Assembly (NCBI GenBank): GCA_002439755.1
Contig: DJPH01000060.1
Coordinates: 14,400-78,399, forward strand
DNA length: 64,000 nucleotides
Direction: 5' to 3'
DNA from: Prevotellaceae bacterium UBA6417
GTDB lineage: Bacteria; Bacteroidota; Bacteroidia; Bacteroidales; Bacteroidaceae
In this document: positions 34,208-41,855 of the stretch, one piece after another
How the letters are laid out: each line of letters starts with the position of its first letter
How positions within the stretch are numbered: position 1 is the stretch's first letter
Position numbers and translations under genes: made by a program
Notes under the pieces: model-generated
What the model was told of the DNA's origin: nothing
The model's input: only the letters and a program-made list of their open reading frames with translations
Database searches by the model: none

Positions 34208-35431
34208 CTACTTGTAAATGAGTGTCGTCAACTTGTCTTCAGAAAAGACTTCTTGCGCAACTTCCATCAATTCTTCTGAAGAAACAGCCTGAATCTTGCG
34301 GATGATTTGGTCAACATCCCTATGTACTCCCAGGTGGGCAAAAGTCTTTCCCAATGCCAAGGCATAGCTTTCAAAGTTGTCTCCTGCAATCAGTATTTGC
34401 CCGATCAACTGTTTCTTGGCAGCATGAAGCCGTCCGGTCGTCAATGGCGTGTTGCGCAAGCGTGCCAGCTGTTTCAGAACCAGCTTGCGGCACTTGTCGA
34501 TGTTACTGTCGTCGCAGCCGTAATAGACGCTCCACACTCCGGCATCGGTATAGCTGAAAGCACTGCTTTCAACCATATATACCAGTCCATGGTTTTCACG
34601 CAGACTCACATTCAGCAAGGAGTTCATGCCGGGTCCGCCAAGAATATTGTTGAGCAGGAACAACGCTGTACGGTGAGGATGGCTGCTGCTATAGCCGCGA
34701 TTGCCTATCAATACATGGGCTTGATGGGTGTCGTGATGGCTTTCCCTGTATTCAGGGATATAGAGAGGCAGCGGTGCTTGGCTGCAGCAGGGGTTGCCTG
34801 ATGGCAGAGACGAAGTCATCTTTTCTATGGTGCGGAGTATGCTGTCAAAGGGAATATCAGCGTAGACAAAAACAGTTACGTTGGAAGGGCAGTAATATCT
34901 GCCGGTAAAACGTTTGGCATCGGCCGTTCCATATTGCCGCAGCCGTTCTGCTTTTCCCAAGATGTTCCGGCCTAATTCATGTCCACGGAAGAGCATCTCT
35001 TCAAATTCATCGTAGATGAGTTCTGCGGGAGAATCCCTGTAGCAGTCTATTTCATCGATGATGACTTCCACTTCTTTGTCTATTTCATGTTGCGGATAGA
35101 CACTGTGAAATACAATGTCCGTAAGCAGGTCCATGGCTCTTTTGAAGTCTTCTTTCTGTACCATGGCATAAAACACTGTCTCTTCCTTGTTGGTGTAGGC
35201 ATTCAGGTCACCGCCTACTCTTTCAAGGCCGTTGCGGATGTGAAATGCTTTCCTGCGTTCAGTTCCCTTGAAGGTGGTGTGTTCACAGAAGTGGGCCAGA
35301 CCCGAATCTTCCGGCGATTCGTTGCGCGTTCCTGCATTGACTATGAGGCCGCAGTATGCAACTCCCGTAGGGCATGATTCATGGATGACACGTAGTCCAT
35401 TGCCTAATGTTGCGTGATGATATTCTTTCAT
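34208..35431 (-). CDS. M16-family zinc peptidase (pitrilysin/insulinase-like)
   Basis: 407 residues, one M16B-type subunit holding both halves. The inverted zinc motif is His47-x-x-Glu50-His51 in 'HFCEHTTFKGT', with the distal Glu in 'EVEVIIDEIDCY'. The second domain contains 'YSSSHPHRTALFLLNNILGG' and 'ENHGLVYMVES', typical of M16B. These enzymes degrade peptides inside a closed chamber, here probably in the cytosol as no signal peptide is seen. The start at 35431 (MKEYHHATLGNGLRVI) fits the usual family N-terminus; a longer form from 35467 adds an unlikely hydrophobic extension. It faces RidA divergently. Confidence 0.92.
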   Translation of the reverse strand: MKEYHHATLGNGLRVIHESCPTGVAYCGLIVNAGTRNESPEDSGLAHFCEHTTFKGTERRKAFHIRNGLERVGGDLNAYTNKEETVFYAMVQKEDFKRAMDLLTDIVFHSVYPQHEIDKEVEVIIDEIDCYRDSPAELIYDEFEEMLFRGHELGRNILGKAERLRQYGTADAKRFTGRYYCPSNVTVFVYADIPFDSILRTIEKMTSSLPSGNPCCSQAPLPLYIPEYRESHHDTHQAHVLIGNRGYSSSHPHRTALFLLNNILGGPGMNSLLNVSLRENHGLVYMVESSAFSYTDAGVWSVYYGCDDSNIDKCRKLVLKQLARLRNTPLTTGRLHAAKKQLIGQILIAGDNFESYALALGKTFAHLGVHRDVDQIIRKIQAVSSEELMEVAQEVFSEDKLTTLIYK

Positions 35432-35525
35432 TGCGGCGCAAAAATACAGAAAAATACCATCATTCATTGTCTTTTAAACGAAAAAGGCGAACTTTGCAAG
35501 AGTGAACATCCAAAAAGCATAAATA

Positions 35526-35927
35526 ATGAAAAGCATCAACACCAACAACGCACCGGCAGCTGTCGGTCCCTACAGCCAGGCCATTGAAGCGGGCAATATC
35601 ATATATCTTTCAGGCCAGCTGCCGATAGATCCGCGCACGGGTACTTTTGTCGAAGGTGACATCAAGGAGCTTACGCGGCAAGCCTTCCGCAATATTGAGG
35701 CTGTCTTGTCTGAGGCTCGGCTGTCTTTGAACAACATTGCAAAGGTTACAGTCATGCTGGCCGACATGGCCGATTTTGCTGAGATGAACGAGGTCTATGC
35801 CGAGTTTTTTGCCGCGCCCTATCCTGCCCGTTCGGCTTTTGCGGTGAAAACATTGCCAAAGAACAGCAGGATTGAGATAGAATGCATTGCTGTACGTCCA
35901 ACGTCTTTGACCGGTTCCAATGAATAG
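35526..35927 (+). CDS. ridA: RidA/YjgF family enamine/imine deaminase
   Basis: 133 residues, close to the family norm of about 128. RidA hydrolyses reactive 2-aminoacrylate and related imines from PLP enzymes in the cytosol. Diagnostic segments: 'APAAVGPYSQAIEAGNIIYLSGQ' at the N-terminus, and the C-terminal 'PARSAFAVKTLPKNSRIEIECIAV' with the catalytic Arg and the IEIE signature. Its 3' end overlaps the LOG-family gene by 8 nt, so the two are co-translated. A weak -7 (GAACTTTG near 35490) may serve it. Confidence 0.95.
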   Translation: MKSINTNNAPAAVGPYSQAIEAGNIIYLSGQLPIDPRTGTFVEGDIKELTRQAFRNIEAVLSEARLSLNNIAKVTVMLADMADFAEMNEVYAEFFAAPYPARSAFAVKTLPKNSRIEIECIAVRPTSLTGSNE

Positions 35928-36456
35928 GGTAGCCGTGTTTTGTTCCTCTCATGAGGGCCTGCCCGAACCGGTGACCCGTGCCGCCGCAGAGTTGGGTGCA
36001 TGGATAGGCCGTCAAAACCTGATGTTGGTTTATGGAGGAGTAGGAAAAGGGCTGATGGAAGTGGTGGCCCGTGCCGTCAAGTCTAACGGAGGTCGTGTGA
36101 TGGGCATTATTCCCGACAAGTTCTCTCAGACGGGTCTGACCAGCGAATATGTAGACATCGAAGTTCCCGTAGTCGATTTAAACGACCGCAAGTCGGCCAT
36201 GTTGCGTGAATCAGACCTGTTCATCGCTTTGCCAGGTGGCATAGGAACGTTGGACGAAATCTTCATGGTGATGGCTTCATCGACAGTAGGCGAGCACAAA
36301 AAGCAGCTGATACTGTTTAATCCCGACGGCTATTGGAACCCTTTGTTCAGCACTTTGAAGATGATGGAGCAGCAGGGATACATAGCTCTCGGCTTCACTT
36401 CGCGCATCAAGATGCCCGATTCTATCGAAAGCCTGACGGCATTGTTAACTCCTTAG
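35920..36456 (+). CDS. LOG-family nucleotide 5'-monophosphate phosphoribohydrolase (TIGR00730)
   Basis: 178 residues, standard for the LOG (lysine-decarboxylase-like, cytokinin-activating) family. The nucleotide-binding motif 'PGGIGTLDE' near residue 104 (PGGxGTxxE) and 'YGGVGKGLMEVVA' near 40 are diagnostic. Such enzymes release a base from a nucleoside monophosphate; bacterial forms may act on cytokinin-like or purine nucleotides, and the PpnN group cleaves generic purine NMPs. It overlaps ridA by 8 nt and is 9 nt before the rhamnosidase gene, so it may be part of a four-gene transcript through 40051. Confidence 0.93.
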   Translation: MNRVAVFCSSHEGLPEPVTRAAAELGAWIGRQNLMLVYGGVGKGLMEVVARAVKSNGGRVMGIIPDKFSQTGLTSEYVDIEVPVVDLNDRKSAMLRESDLFIALPGGIGTLDEIFMVMASSTVGEHKKQLILFNPDGYWNPLFSTLKMMEQQGYIALGFTSRIKMPDSIESLTALLTP

Positions 36457-36465
36457 TTCCTACAA

Positions 36466-39048
36466 ATGAAGACATACTATCTAAAGACTTTTATGGCATT
36501 GTTGCTGGCCTGCCTGTTGGCATCGTGCGGGTCGCAGCAGACAATGCTTACTAACTTGCGTGTGGAATATCAGGACTGTCCCCTCTCGATTGACTCGGAA
36601 AAGCCCCGTTTCAGCTGGAACTATAAGGGCAACCCTTCGTTTGTGCAGAAAAAATATGAGCTTTCCATCGGCACGACAAAAGCGTGTGGTGACTGGACTA
36701 CGGGTGAAATCACCTCACCCTCCATGCAGGCTGAGGCCGACATCAGGCTGAAACCGCATTCCACCTACTATTGGAAAGTGTCGGCATGCGACGTGACTTC
36801 GGGCAAGAAAGTCACATCTGCCGTCCATCGGTTTGAGACTGCCAAGATGTCGCCCTCTGATTGGACGGGCCAATGGATCAGTGACGGAAGGGATAAAGAC
36901 GACACCAGTGTGCCTGTGCTGCGCAAGAGCTTCGAAACAAAGTCACGGCCGGTCAAAGCCCGCCTCTACATGAGTGCGGCGGCCTATGCCCTGATGAAAA
37001 TCAACGGACGGAGGATTGCTTCAACCAGTCTGAATCCCGGCTATACGCAATATGACAAGCGCAATCTCTACGACACCTACGATGTGACGTCTCTTATAAG
37101 GAAAGGCAACAACGAATTGGTGGCTGTGTTGGGCAATGGCTTCTACAATGTCATCGAAAAAAACGCTGTGTGGGATTTCGAGAAAGCCAGGTGGCGCGGT
37201 CGTCCCTGCATGGTGTGCGAGTTGCGTCTTACTTATGCCGATGGCAGTGTCCAGACCATCAATTCCGACGTGACGTGGGAAACAACGACCGACGGGCCAT
37301 ATCTGCGCAACAATATCTATGCGGGTGATACCTATGATGCCCGGAAAGAGGTTCTGCCGCGTGCCGGCTGGCAAAAGGCTCTGGCTGTCAAGCCGCCTTC
37401 GTCCCTGTTGAAAGCCCAGCAGATGCCCAAGGTTGAAGTCTGCAAGGTCTACAAGCCGTGCTCTGTAAAGGCTTATGGCGACAGTGTCTATGTATACGAT
37501 TTCGGGGCCAACATGTCGGGCTTTTGCCGTCTGAATGTAAAAGGTAAAGCCGGTACACGCCTGAGTGTGCAGCATGGAGAGTTGCTGAAGTCTGACGGCC
37601 GGTTGGAGATGCGCAACCTCGACATCTACTATTTCCGTCAGCCCGGTCTGGAATGTCAGACCGACATATATTACTTAGGGGAGGGCGAGAATATACTACA
37701 ACCCGAGTTCTGCTATCACGGATTCAGATATGTAGAGGTAAAGAGCGACAGTCCCATCCGGTTGACAGAGCAGGATGCAGAAGCTCTTTTTGTGCATACC
37801 GATCTGAAGCCTGTAGGTTCGTTTGAATGCTCCAACGACACGCTGAACAGGCTTTGGGAAATGATCAACCGGTCATATCTTTGCAATTATGTGAGCATAC
37901 CCACCGATTGTCCCCAGCGCGAAAAGAACGGCTGGACGGCTGATGCCCACATCTCGTCAGACATAGGCCTGCTTAATTTTGACGGCATCACAGCCTACGA
38001 AAAGTGGACAGACGACATGCTTGACAACCAGAATGCAAGCGGACAAATCACGAGTATCATACCCAGCGGCGGCTGGGGGCTCGATGTGGGCCCGGTCTGG
38101 GATGCTGCCCTCTTTATCATTCCGATGCAGCTCTATAATTATTATGGAGATGCGAAATATGTGAGAAAAGTGATTCCTGCCTGTGAACGCTACCTCTCGT
38201 TTCTGAAGACACGCGAGACACCCGAGGGTACCATCAACTACGGTCTGGGTGATTGGGTGTTCTATAAAATACAGACGCCCAACGAGTTTACTTCGACCTG
38301 CTATTACTATCTGCTCAATCTCTACCTTGCCCGGTTCAAGGGTCTTGCCGGTCAGGACGGACATCAGTATGCCGAAAAGGCCGCAGCCCTGCAGCAGACC
38401 ATACAGCAAAAGTTCTTCAATGCCGCCGAAAACCTGTATGCCAATGGCAGCCAGGCGGCACAGGCCCTTGCCTTATACCTCGGCATTGTGCCTGAACAGC
38501 ATGAAAGGTATGTAGCGGCCAACCTGAGCCGTCTGATACACGAGAACAATAATCACCTGGATTTCGGCATGCTGGGCAGTAAGACCGTTCTGCGCATGCT
38601 GGCAAAATACGGCTATGTTGACCAGGCTCTCGACATGGCATTGCAGAAAGATGCACCCTCGTGGGCCAATTGGGTGGAGAAGGGATATACCACACCCATC
38701 GAGACGTGGGTGCTTTCGCCCGACTTCCGTGATGCTTCCACCAACCACGTATTCCTGGGCGACATCAATGCGTGGATGTACAACTGCCTGGCTGGAATCA
38801 ATTATGACGATGCCCGTCCCGGCTTTGTCCACACAAGAATCGAGCCATACTTTCCCCGGCAGCTGTCGTGGGTGAAAGCCCGCTATCAGTCACCGTCGGG
38901 TGAGATATGTAGTGAGTGGAAGCGCACAGGCGGCACAATAAGACTGAAGGTGTCTATACCCGTGAACACCACGGCTACCATAGTCCTGAAGGGCGAAAAG
39001 CGGGAGGTCGGTGCCGGAAATCATGAATTTTCAGTTCAAAATCCGTGA
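36466..39048 (+). CDS. Lipoprotein GH78 alpha-L-rhamnosidase
   Basis: 860 residues. Lipoprotein signal with lipobox LASC and Cys21, so anchored to an outer-membrane face. Domain order is that of GH78: Fn3-like beta domain with 'FSWNY' (about 30-130), Bac_rhamnosid_N jelly roll (about 140-310: 'YMSAAAYALMKINGRRI', 'NPGYTQYDKRNLYDTYDV'), a second beta domain (about 320-440), the (alpha/alpha)6 barrel with 'DCPQREKNGWTADAHI' holding the general-acid Glu, and a C-terminal beta domain. It removes terminal alpha-L-rhamnose from pectin (rhamnogalacturonan) or flavonoid glycosides. Starts 9 nt after the LOG-family gene. The next gene, a DUF1080 protein, has its own -7 box. Confidence 0.93.
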   Translation: MKTYYLKTFMALLLACLLASCGSQQTMLTNLRVEYQDCPLSIDSEKPRFSWNYKGNPSFVQKKYELSIGTTKACGDWTTGEITSPSMQAEADIRLKPHSTYYWKVSACDVTSGKKVTSAVHRFETAKMSPSDWTGQWISDGRDKDDTSVPVLRKSFETKSRPVKARLYMSAAAYALMKINGRRIASTSLNPGYTQYDKRNLYDTYDVTSLIRKGNNELVAVLGNGFYNVIEKNAVWDFEKARWRGRPCMVCELRLTYADGSVQTINSDVTWETTTDGPYLRNNIYAGDTYDARKEVLPRAGWQKALAVKPPSSLLKAQQMPKVEVCKVYKPCSVKAYGDSVYVYDFGANMSGFCRLNVKGKAGTRLSVQHGELLKSDGRLEMRNLDIYYFRQPGLECQTDIYYLGEGENILQPEFCYHGFRYVEVKSDSPIRLTEQDAEALFVHTDLKPVGSFECSNDTLNRLWEMINRSYLCNYVSIPTDCPQREKNGWTADAHISSDIGLLNFDGITAYEKWTDDMLDNQNASGQITSIIPSGGWGLDVGPVWDAALFIIPMQLYNYYGDAKYVRKVIPACERYLSFLKTRETPEGTINYGLGDWVFYKIQTPNEFTSTCYYYLLNLYLARFKGLAGQDGHQYAEKAAALQQTIQQKFFNAAENLYANGSQAAQALALYLGIVPEQHERYVAANLSRLIHENNNHLDFGMLGSKTVLRMLAKYGYVDQALDMALQKDAPSWANWVEKGYTTPIETWVLSPDFRDASTNHVFLGDINAWMYNCLAGINYDDARPGFVHTRIEPYFPRQLSWVKARYQSPSGEICSEWKRTGGTIRLKVSIPVNTTATIVLKGEKREVGAGNHEFSVQNP

Positions 39049-39086
39049 TTCTTTTTCGTTAAACAGCGATAGTTGTTCATTTTTCG

Positions 39087-39094
39087 TATATTTG
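39087..39094 (+). promoter_or_regulatory. Putative -7 box for the DUF1080 lipoprotein gene
   Basis: TATATTTG matches TAnnTTTG, 60 nt upstream of the ATG at 39155. It also lies downstream of the in-frame ATG at 39011, supporting the later start. Confidence 0.42.
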
Positions 39095-39154
39095 CAACAC
39101 AAAAGTGCCGAACAGTTAGACGTAGAATCATTAATAACCAATAAACAGACAAAG

Positions 39155-40051
39155 ATGAAAAAATCATTGTTATTTGCCGCTGTTGCCGCTTTCATTATGG
39201 CATCCTGCGGTGGAAAGAAGTGCAGCTGCGATTGCAATTGCGGTTGTGGAACGTGTGCATGTGCCGGAAAGGCCGACACAGCCAAGCAGGCCTTAGACTA
39301 CAAGATTGTGGAAAAGGCACAGGTAGACCTTAGCAAGCTTCCTGTCGACAAGGACGGTTATATCACCATGTTCGACGGAAAGACCCTGACAAACTGGCGT
39401 GGCTACGGCATGGATACAGTGCCCAAGAGCTGGACAGTCGAGGACGGATGCATCAAGCTTAAAGGTTCTGGCACCGGCGAAGCCCAGGCCATCGGTGGCG
39501 GCGACCTGATATTTGCCCACAAATTCAAGAACTTTACACTCGAACTCGAGTACAAGATATCCAAAGGTGGCAATTCAGGCATCATGTATCTTGCCCAGGA
39601 AGCAACTGCAAACATTGACGGCAAAGAGTCATATCTGCCGATATGGCAGTCGTGCTCTGAGTATCAGGTGCTCGACAATGCCAATCATCCCGATGCACAA
39701 CTCGGCACAGATGGCAATCGCCAGTCGGCATCTCTCTATGACATGATTCCCGCAAAGCCACAGAACGCCAAGCCATTCGGAGAGTGGAATACGGCTAAGA
39801 TCATGGTATATAAGGGTACAGTGGTGCATGCGCAAAATGGCCAGAACGTACTTGAATACCACCTGTGGACACCCAAATGGAACGAGATGTTGCAGGCAAG
39901 CAAATTCAAAGAAGGAGGCGATTTCCCTTATGCCTACGAGTTGCTCAAGAATATTGGCGGTGGCCAGGATGGCGACGGCGGCTATATCGGCCTGCAGGAC
40001 CATGGCGACGATGTATGGTATAGAAACATCCGCATCAAGGTAATGGAGTAA
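39155..40051 (+). CDS. DUF1080 (3-keto-glycoside-processing type) lipoprotein with Cys-rich N-terminus
   Basis: 298 residues. Lipoprotein signal MKKSLLFAAVAAFIMASC with lipidated Cys18, then a dense cluster of seven Cys at 23, 25, 27, 29, 31, 34 and 36. The body is the DUF1080 jelly roll (PF06439, concanavalin-like): 'DGYITMFDGKTLTNWRGYG', 'GGDLIFAHKFKNFTLELEYK', 'NSGIMYLAQE', 'WQSCSEYQVLDNANHPDA', and the terminal 'GGYIGLQDHGDDVWYRNIRI'. The family is associated with cleavage of 3-keto sugars; this activity here is family inference. A longer in-frame start at 39011 would hide the signal peptide and was rejected. It follows a rhamnosidase, so glycan breakdown is its likely context. A strong terminator follows. 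Confidence 0.88.
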   Translation: MKKSLLFAAVAAFIMASCGGKKCSCDCNCGCGTCACAGKADTAKQALDYKIVEKAQVDLSKLPVDKDGYITMFDGKTLTNWRGYGMDTVPKSWTVEDGCIKLKGSGTGEAQAIGGGDLIFAHKFKNFTLELEYKISKGGNSGIMYLAQEATANIDGKESYLPIWQSCSEYQVLDNANHPDAQLGTDGNRQSASLYDMIPAKPQNAKPFGEWNTAKIMVYKGTVVHAQNGQNVLEYHLWTPKWNEMLQASKFKEGGDFPYAYELLKNIGGGQDGDGGYIGLQDHGDDVWYRNIRIKVME

Positions 40052-40073
40052 TTGTGTTTTTATATATGACAGG

Positions 40074-40106
40074 AGGTGTGCCGGCATTGCCGGTGCACCT
40101 TTTTTG
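40074..40106 (+). terminator. Rho-independent terminator of the DUF1080 gene
   Basis: AGGTGTGCCGGC (40074-40085) pairs with GCCGGTGCACCT (40089-40100) across a 3-nt loop, with two wobble positions, and is followed by TTTTTT. It lies 22 nt past the stop. Confidence 0.8.
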
Positions 40107-40181
40107 CTTTGTTGCCCCGGGTGTGCCCGACTTGAAGAGGCAGTCTGCGGGGCCTGTGGGTGCAATCTATAGGATTGTAAA

Positions 40182-40342
40182 GTGTTTCTTGTACATGAAA
40201 CAAGGTGTTCTGTGTACATGAAACAACGTGTGCCATGTAGGGGAAACAATGTGTTTCATGTACATGAAACAACCTGTGATATGTACAGGAAACGACTTGT
40301 GGTATGTAGGGGAAACAACCTGTGATATGTACAGGAAACATG
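40182..40342. repeat. Intergenic tandem array 3: seven exact 23-nt units with TGTACATGAAAC-type palindromes
   Basis: Units start at 40182, 40205, 40228, 40251, 40274, 40297 and 40320, every 23 nt without exception; a decayed eighth follows. The right half GAAAC(A/G)A is conserved in almost all, while the left half varies. Unit 4 contains the perfect palindrome GTTTCATGTACATGAAAC; units 5 and 7 share TGATATGTACAGGAAAC; units 3 and 6 share ATGTAGGGGAAAC. The array lies in the 388-nt gap between the DUF1080 gene and the convergent GH30 gene, after the terminator at 40074-40106. Nothing else is identified in the gap. Confidence 0.9.
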
Positions 40343-40439
40343 TTGCGATGTATGATGGCCTGATTTAAGAGGTGGCTTATCCTTGTTTTCTGTGCCGCAG
40401 GCCGGGATGGGCAGGCCCTTGCAGAGGCTTTGCCGCAGC

Positions 40440-41855
40440 CTATTTCACGTGTATGACAAACGTGCGTATGCTCTGCGGCTGCAGCCGGTAGACGAGCCGT
40501 TTCCACCGGATGGGGCAGGGCTGTTGCTGCCGGCAGTCGTTGGCATTGTCGGTCAGGTAATTGTCCGAGGTCTTTGCCACATGGCCGAATGCACTGAGGT
40601 CGGCAACATAGTCTTGTGGTCCGTTGCCGTTGTTCTGGCCTACAATGACCAGCGTTTTCCCGTCGGGGCTGATGGCAGCCAGGGTATGTTCGTCGCCGGC
40701 ATCAAGGAGATGGTATCCCTGTCGGATGAATCGTGTGACCTGCTGTCTCACATAATAGTTTTTTACGCGGTGAAACTCGTTGCCCTTGAAGTCGCCTTGC
40801 ACGGTGCACCATTGGTCGTTGTTCTCTTCCATTGCCTGCCAGTCGCACCACACTGCGGGTTGCATCAGTTTGATGTCGTCCATCAGGCGTTGCGAAAGCT
40901 GCAGGTTGCCGTTCAGCCCTTTGCCGCCGAAGTTGCCCGTTTCGCTCATCCAGAGCGTCAGGCCGTGCTGCATGGTGAGCTGCCTGAGGCGGATGCGGCT
41001 CAGGTTGTCTGCCTGATACGAATGTGTGTTCCATTGCCCCACATAGGGCAGGACGCCGCTTTTGTCGAAAGCCTCCAGGCTGCGTATGCTTTGCATCACA
41101 CTGGTTTCGTCGCAGGCTGCCAGGCGTGTCTTGAGGCCGGATGCCTTGAGCATGGGTGCAATGACTTGGATGAAATCCGACATGGACTGCACATCGAAGT
41201 GGCAGCCCTCCTGGCTTCCGTTGCAGTTCCAGTAGTTGGTCATAGGCTCATTAAACGGCTCCAAGGTGTGAAACTCAATGCCGTGTACCTTCTTATAGTA
41301 TAGACAGCAGTCGATGAGATACCGGGCAAAGGCCTCGTATTGGTCTTTTCGCAGGTTGTCGTGAGCGGCATCTTTGTTGCCGGCGGCACATCCGCTGACC
41401 GTCATGTAGTAGGGTGGTGTGTTGCTGAAAGCTTCAAAGACGGCATCGGGACGCTTTTCCTTAATCTTCAGCATGATGCGTCTTTGTGCCTCGTCGGCCG
41501 ACCAGTCATAGTCGTCCTGTGCAGAGCGCTTGAATCCCTCCATCTCGGCTCTCAGCCCTTTGCCGCGGCCCATGTGGTGAGGTGTGCAGTTTCTGTTCTG
41601 CGGGTCGTCACCTCCGGGGATGTTATATCTGAATACGTTGTAGTTGAGCCCGTTCTTTGACGTGAGCCATGTGACGATGGAGTCCATGCGGGCTTCGTCC
41701 CATTTGCCGCATTGTCCTGCCCACCAACAGAGGGAAACGCCCCATCCGTCGATGCGTTGCAGCTTTTTTGCGGGGTCGACCGCAAAAGTCAGGGCTTGCA
41801 GGCTGCTGCACCAGCTCAGGAGAGCCAGCAGCAGAAGTGTCGGTAGCTTTTTCAT
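40440..41855 (-). CDS. Secreted GH30-family glycoside hydrolase
   Basis: 471 residues with a signal peptide (MKKLPTLLLLALLSWCSSLQA). GH30 layout: TIM barrel starting 'LQRIDGWGVSLCWWAGQCG' with an early strand from the N-terminal segment, and a C-terminal beta-sandwich (about 390-471). Acid/base Glu203 in 'EPFNEPMTNYW' and nucleophile Glu305 in 'LWMSETGNFGG'. GH30 members include xylanases, glucosylceramidases, beta-1,6-glucanases and endo-beta-1,6-galactanases; the 'GWGVSLCWWA' opening recalls the endo-beta-1,6-galactanase subgroup, but this is tentative. Its ATG overlaps the stop of the ADP-ribosylglycohydrolase-like gene by 4 nt. Confidence 0.9.
   Translation of the reverse strand: MKKLPTLLLLALLSWCSSLQALTFAVDPAKKLQRIDGWGVSLCWWAGQCGKWDEARMDSIVTWLTSKNGLNYNVFRYNIPGGDDPQNRNCTPHHMGRGKGLRAEMEGFKRSAQDDYDWSADEAQRRIMLKIKEKRPDAVFEAFSNTPPYYMTVSGCAAGNKDAAHDNLRKDQYEAFARYLIDCCLYYKKVHGIEFHTLEPFNEPMTNYWNCNGSQEGCHFDVQSMSDFIQVIAPMLKASGLKTRLAACDETSVMQSIRSLEAFDKSGVLPYVGQWNTHSYQADNLSRIRLRQLTMQHGLTLWMSETGNFGGKGLNGNLQLSQRLMDDIKLMQPAVWCDWQAMEENNDQWCTVQGDFKGNEFHRVKNYYVRQQVTRFIRQGYHLLDAGDEHTLAAISPDGKTLVIVGQNNGNGPQDYVADLSAFGHVAKTSDNYLTDNANDCRQQQPCPIRWKRLVYRLQPQSIRTFVIHVK

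Noticed and set aside
40060..40506. 148-codon open frame on the minus strand over array 3
   Set aside because: It is made of translated repeat units and runs into the antisense of the GH30 3' end; no family and no promoter.
40383..41303. 306-codon open frame on the plus strand
   Set aside because: Antisense to the GH30 gene, whose two catalytic Glu are intact.
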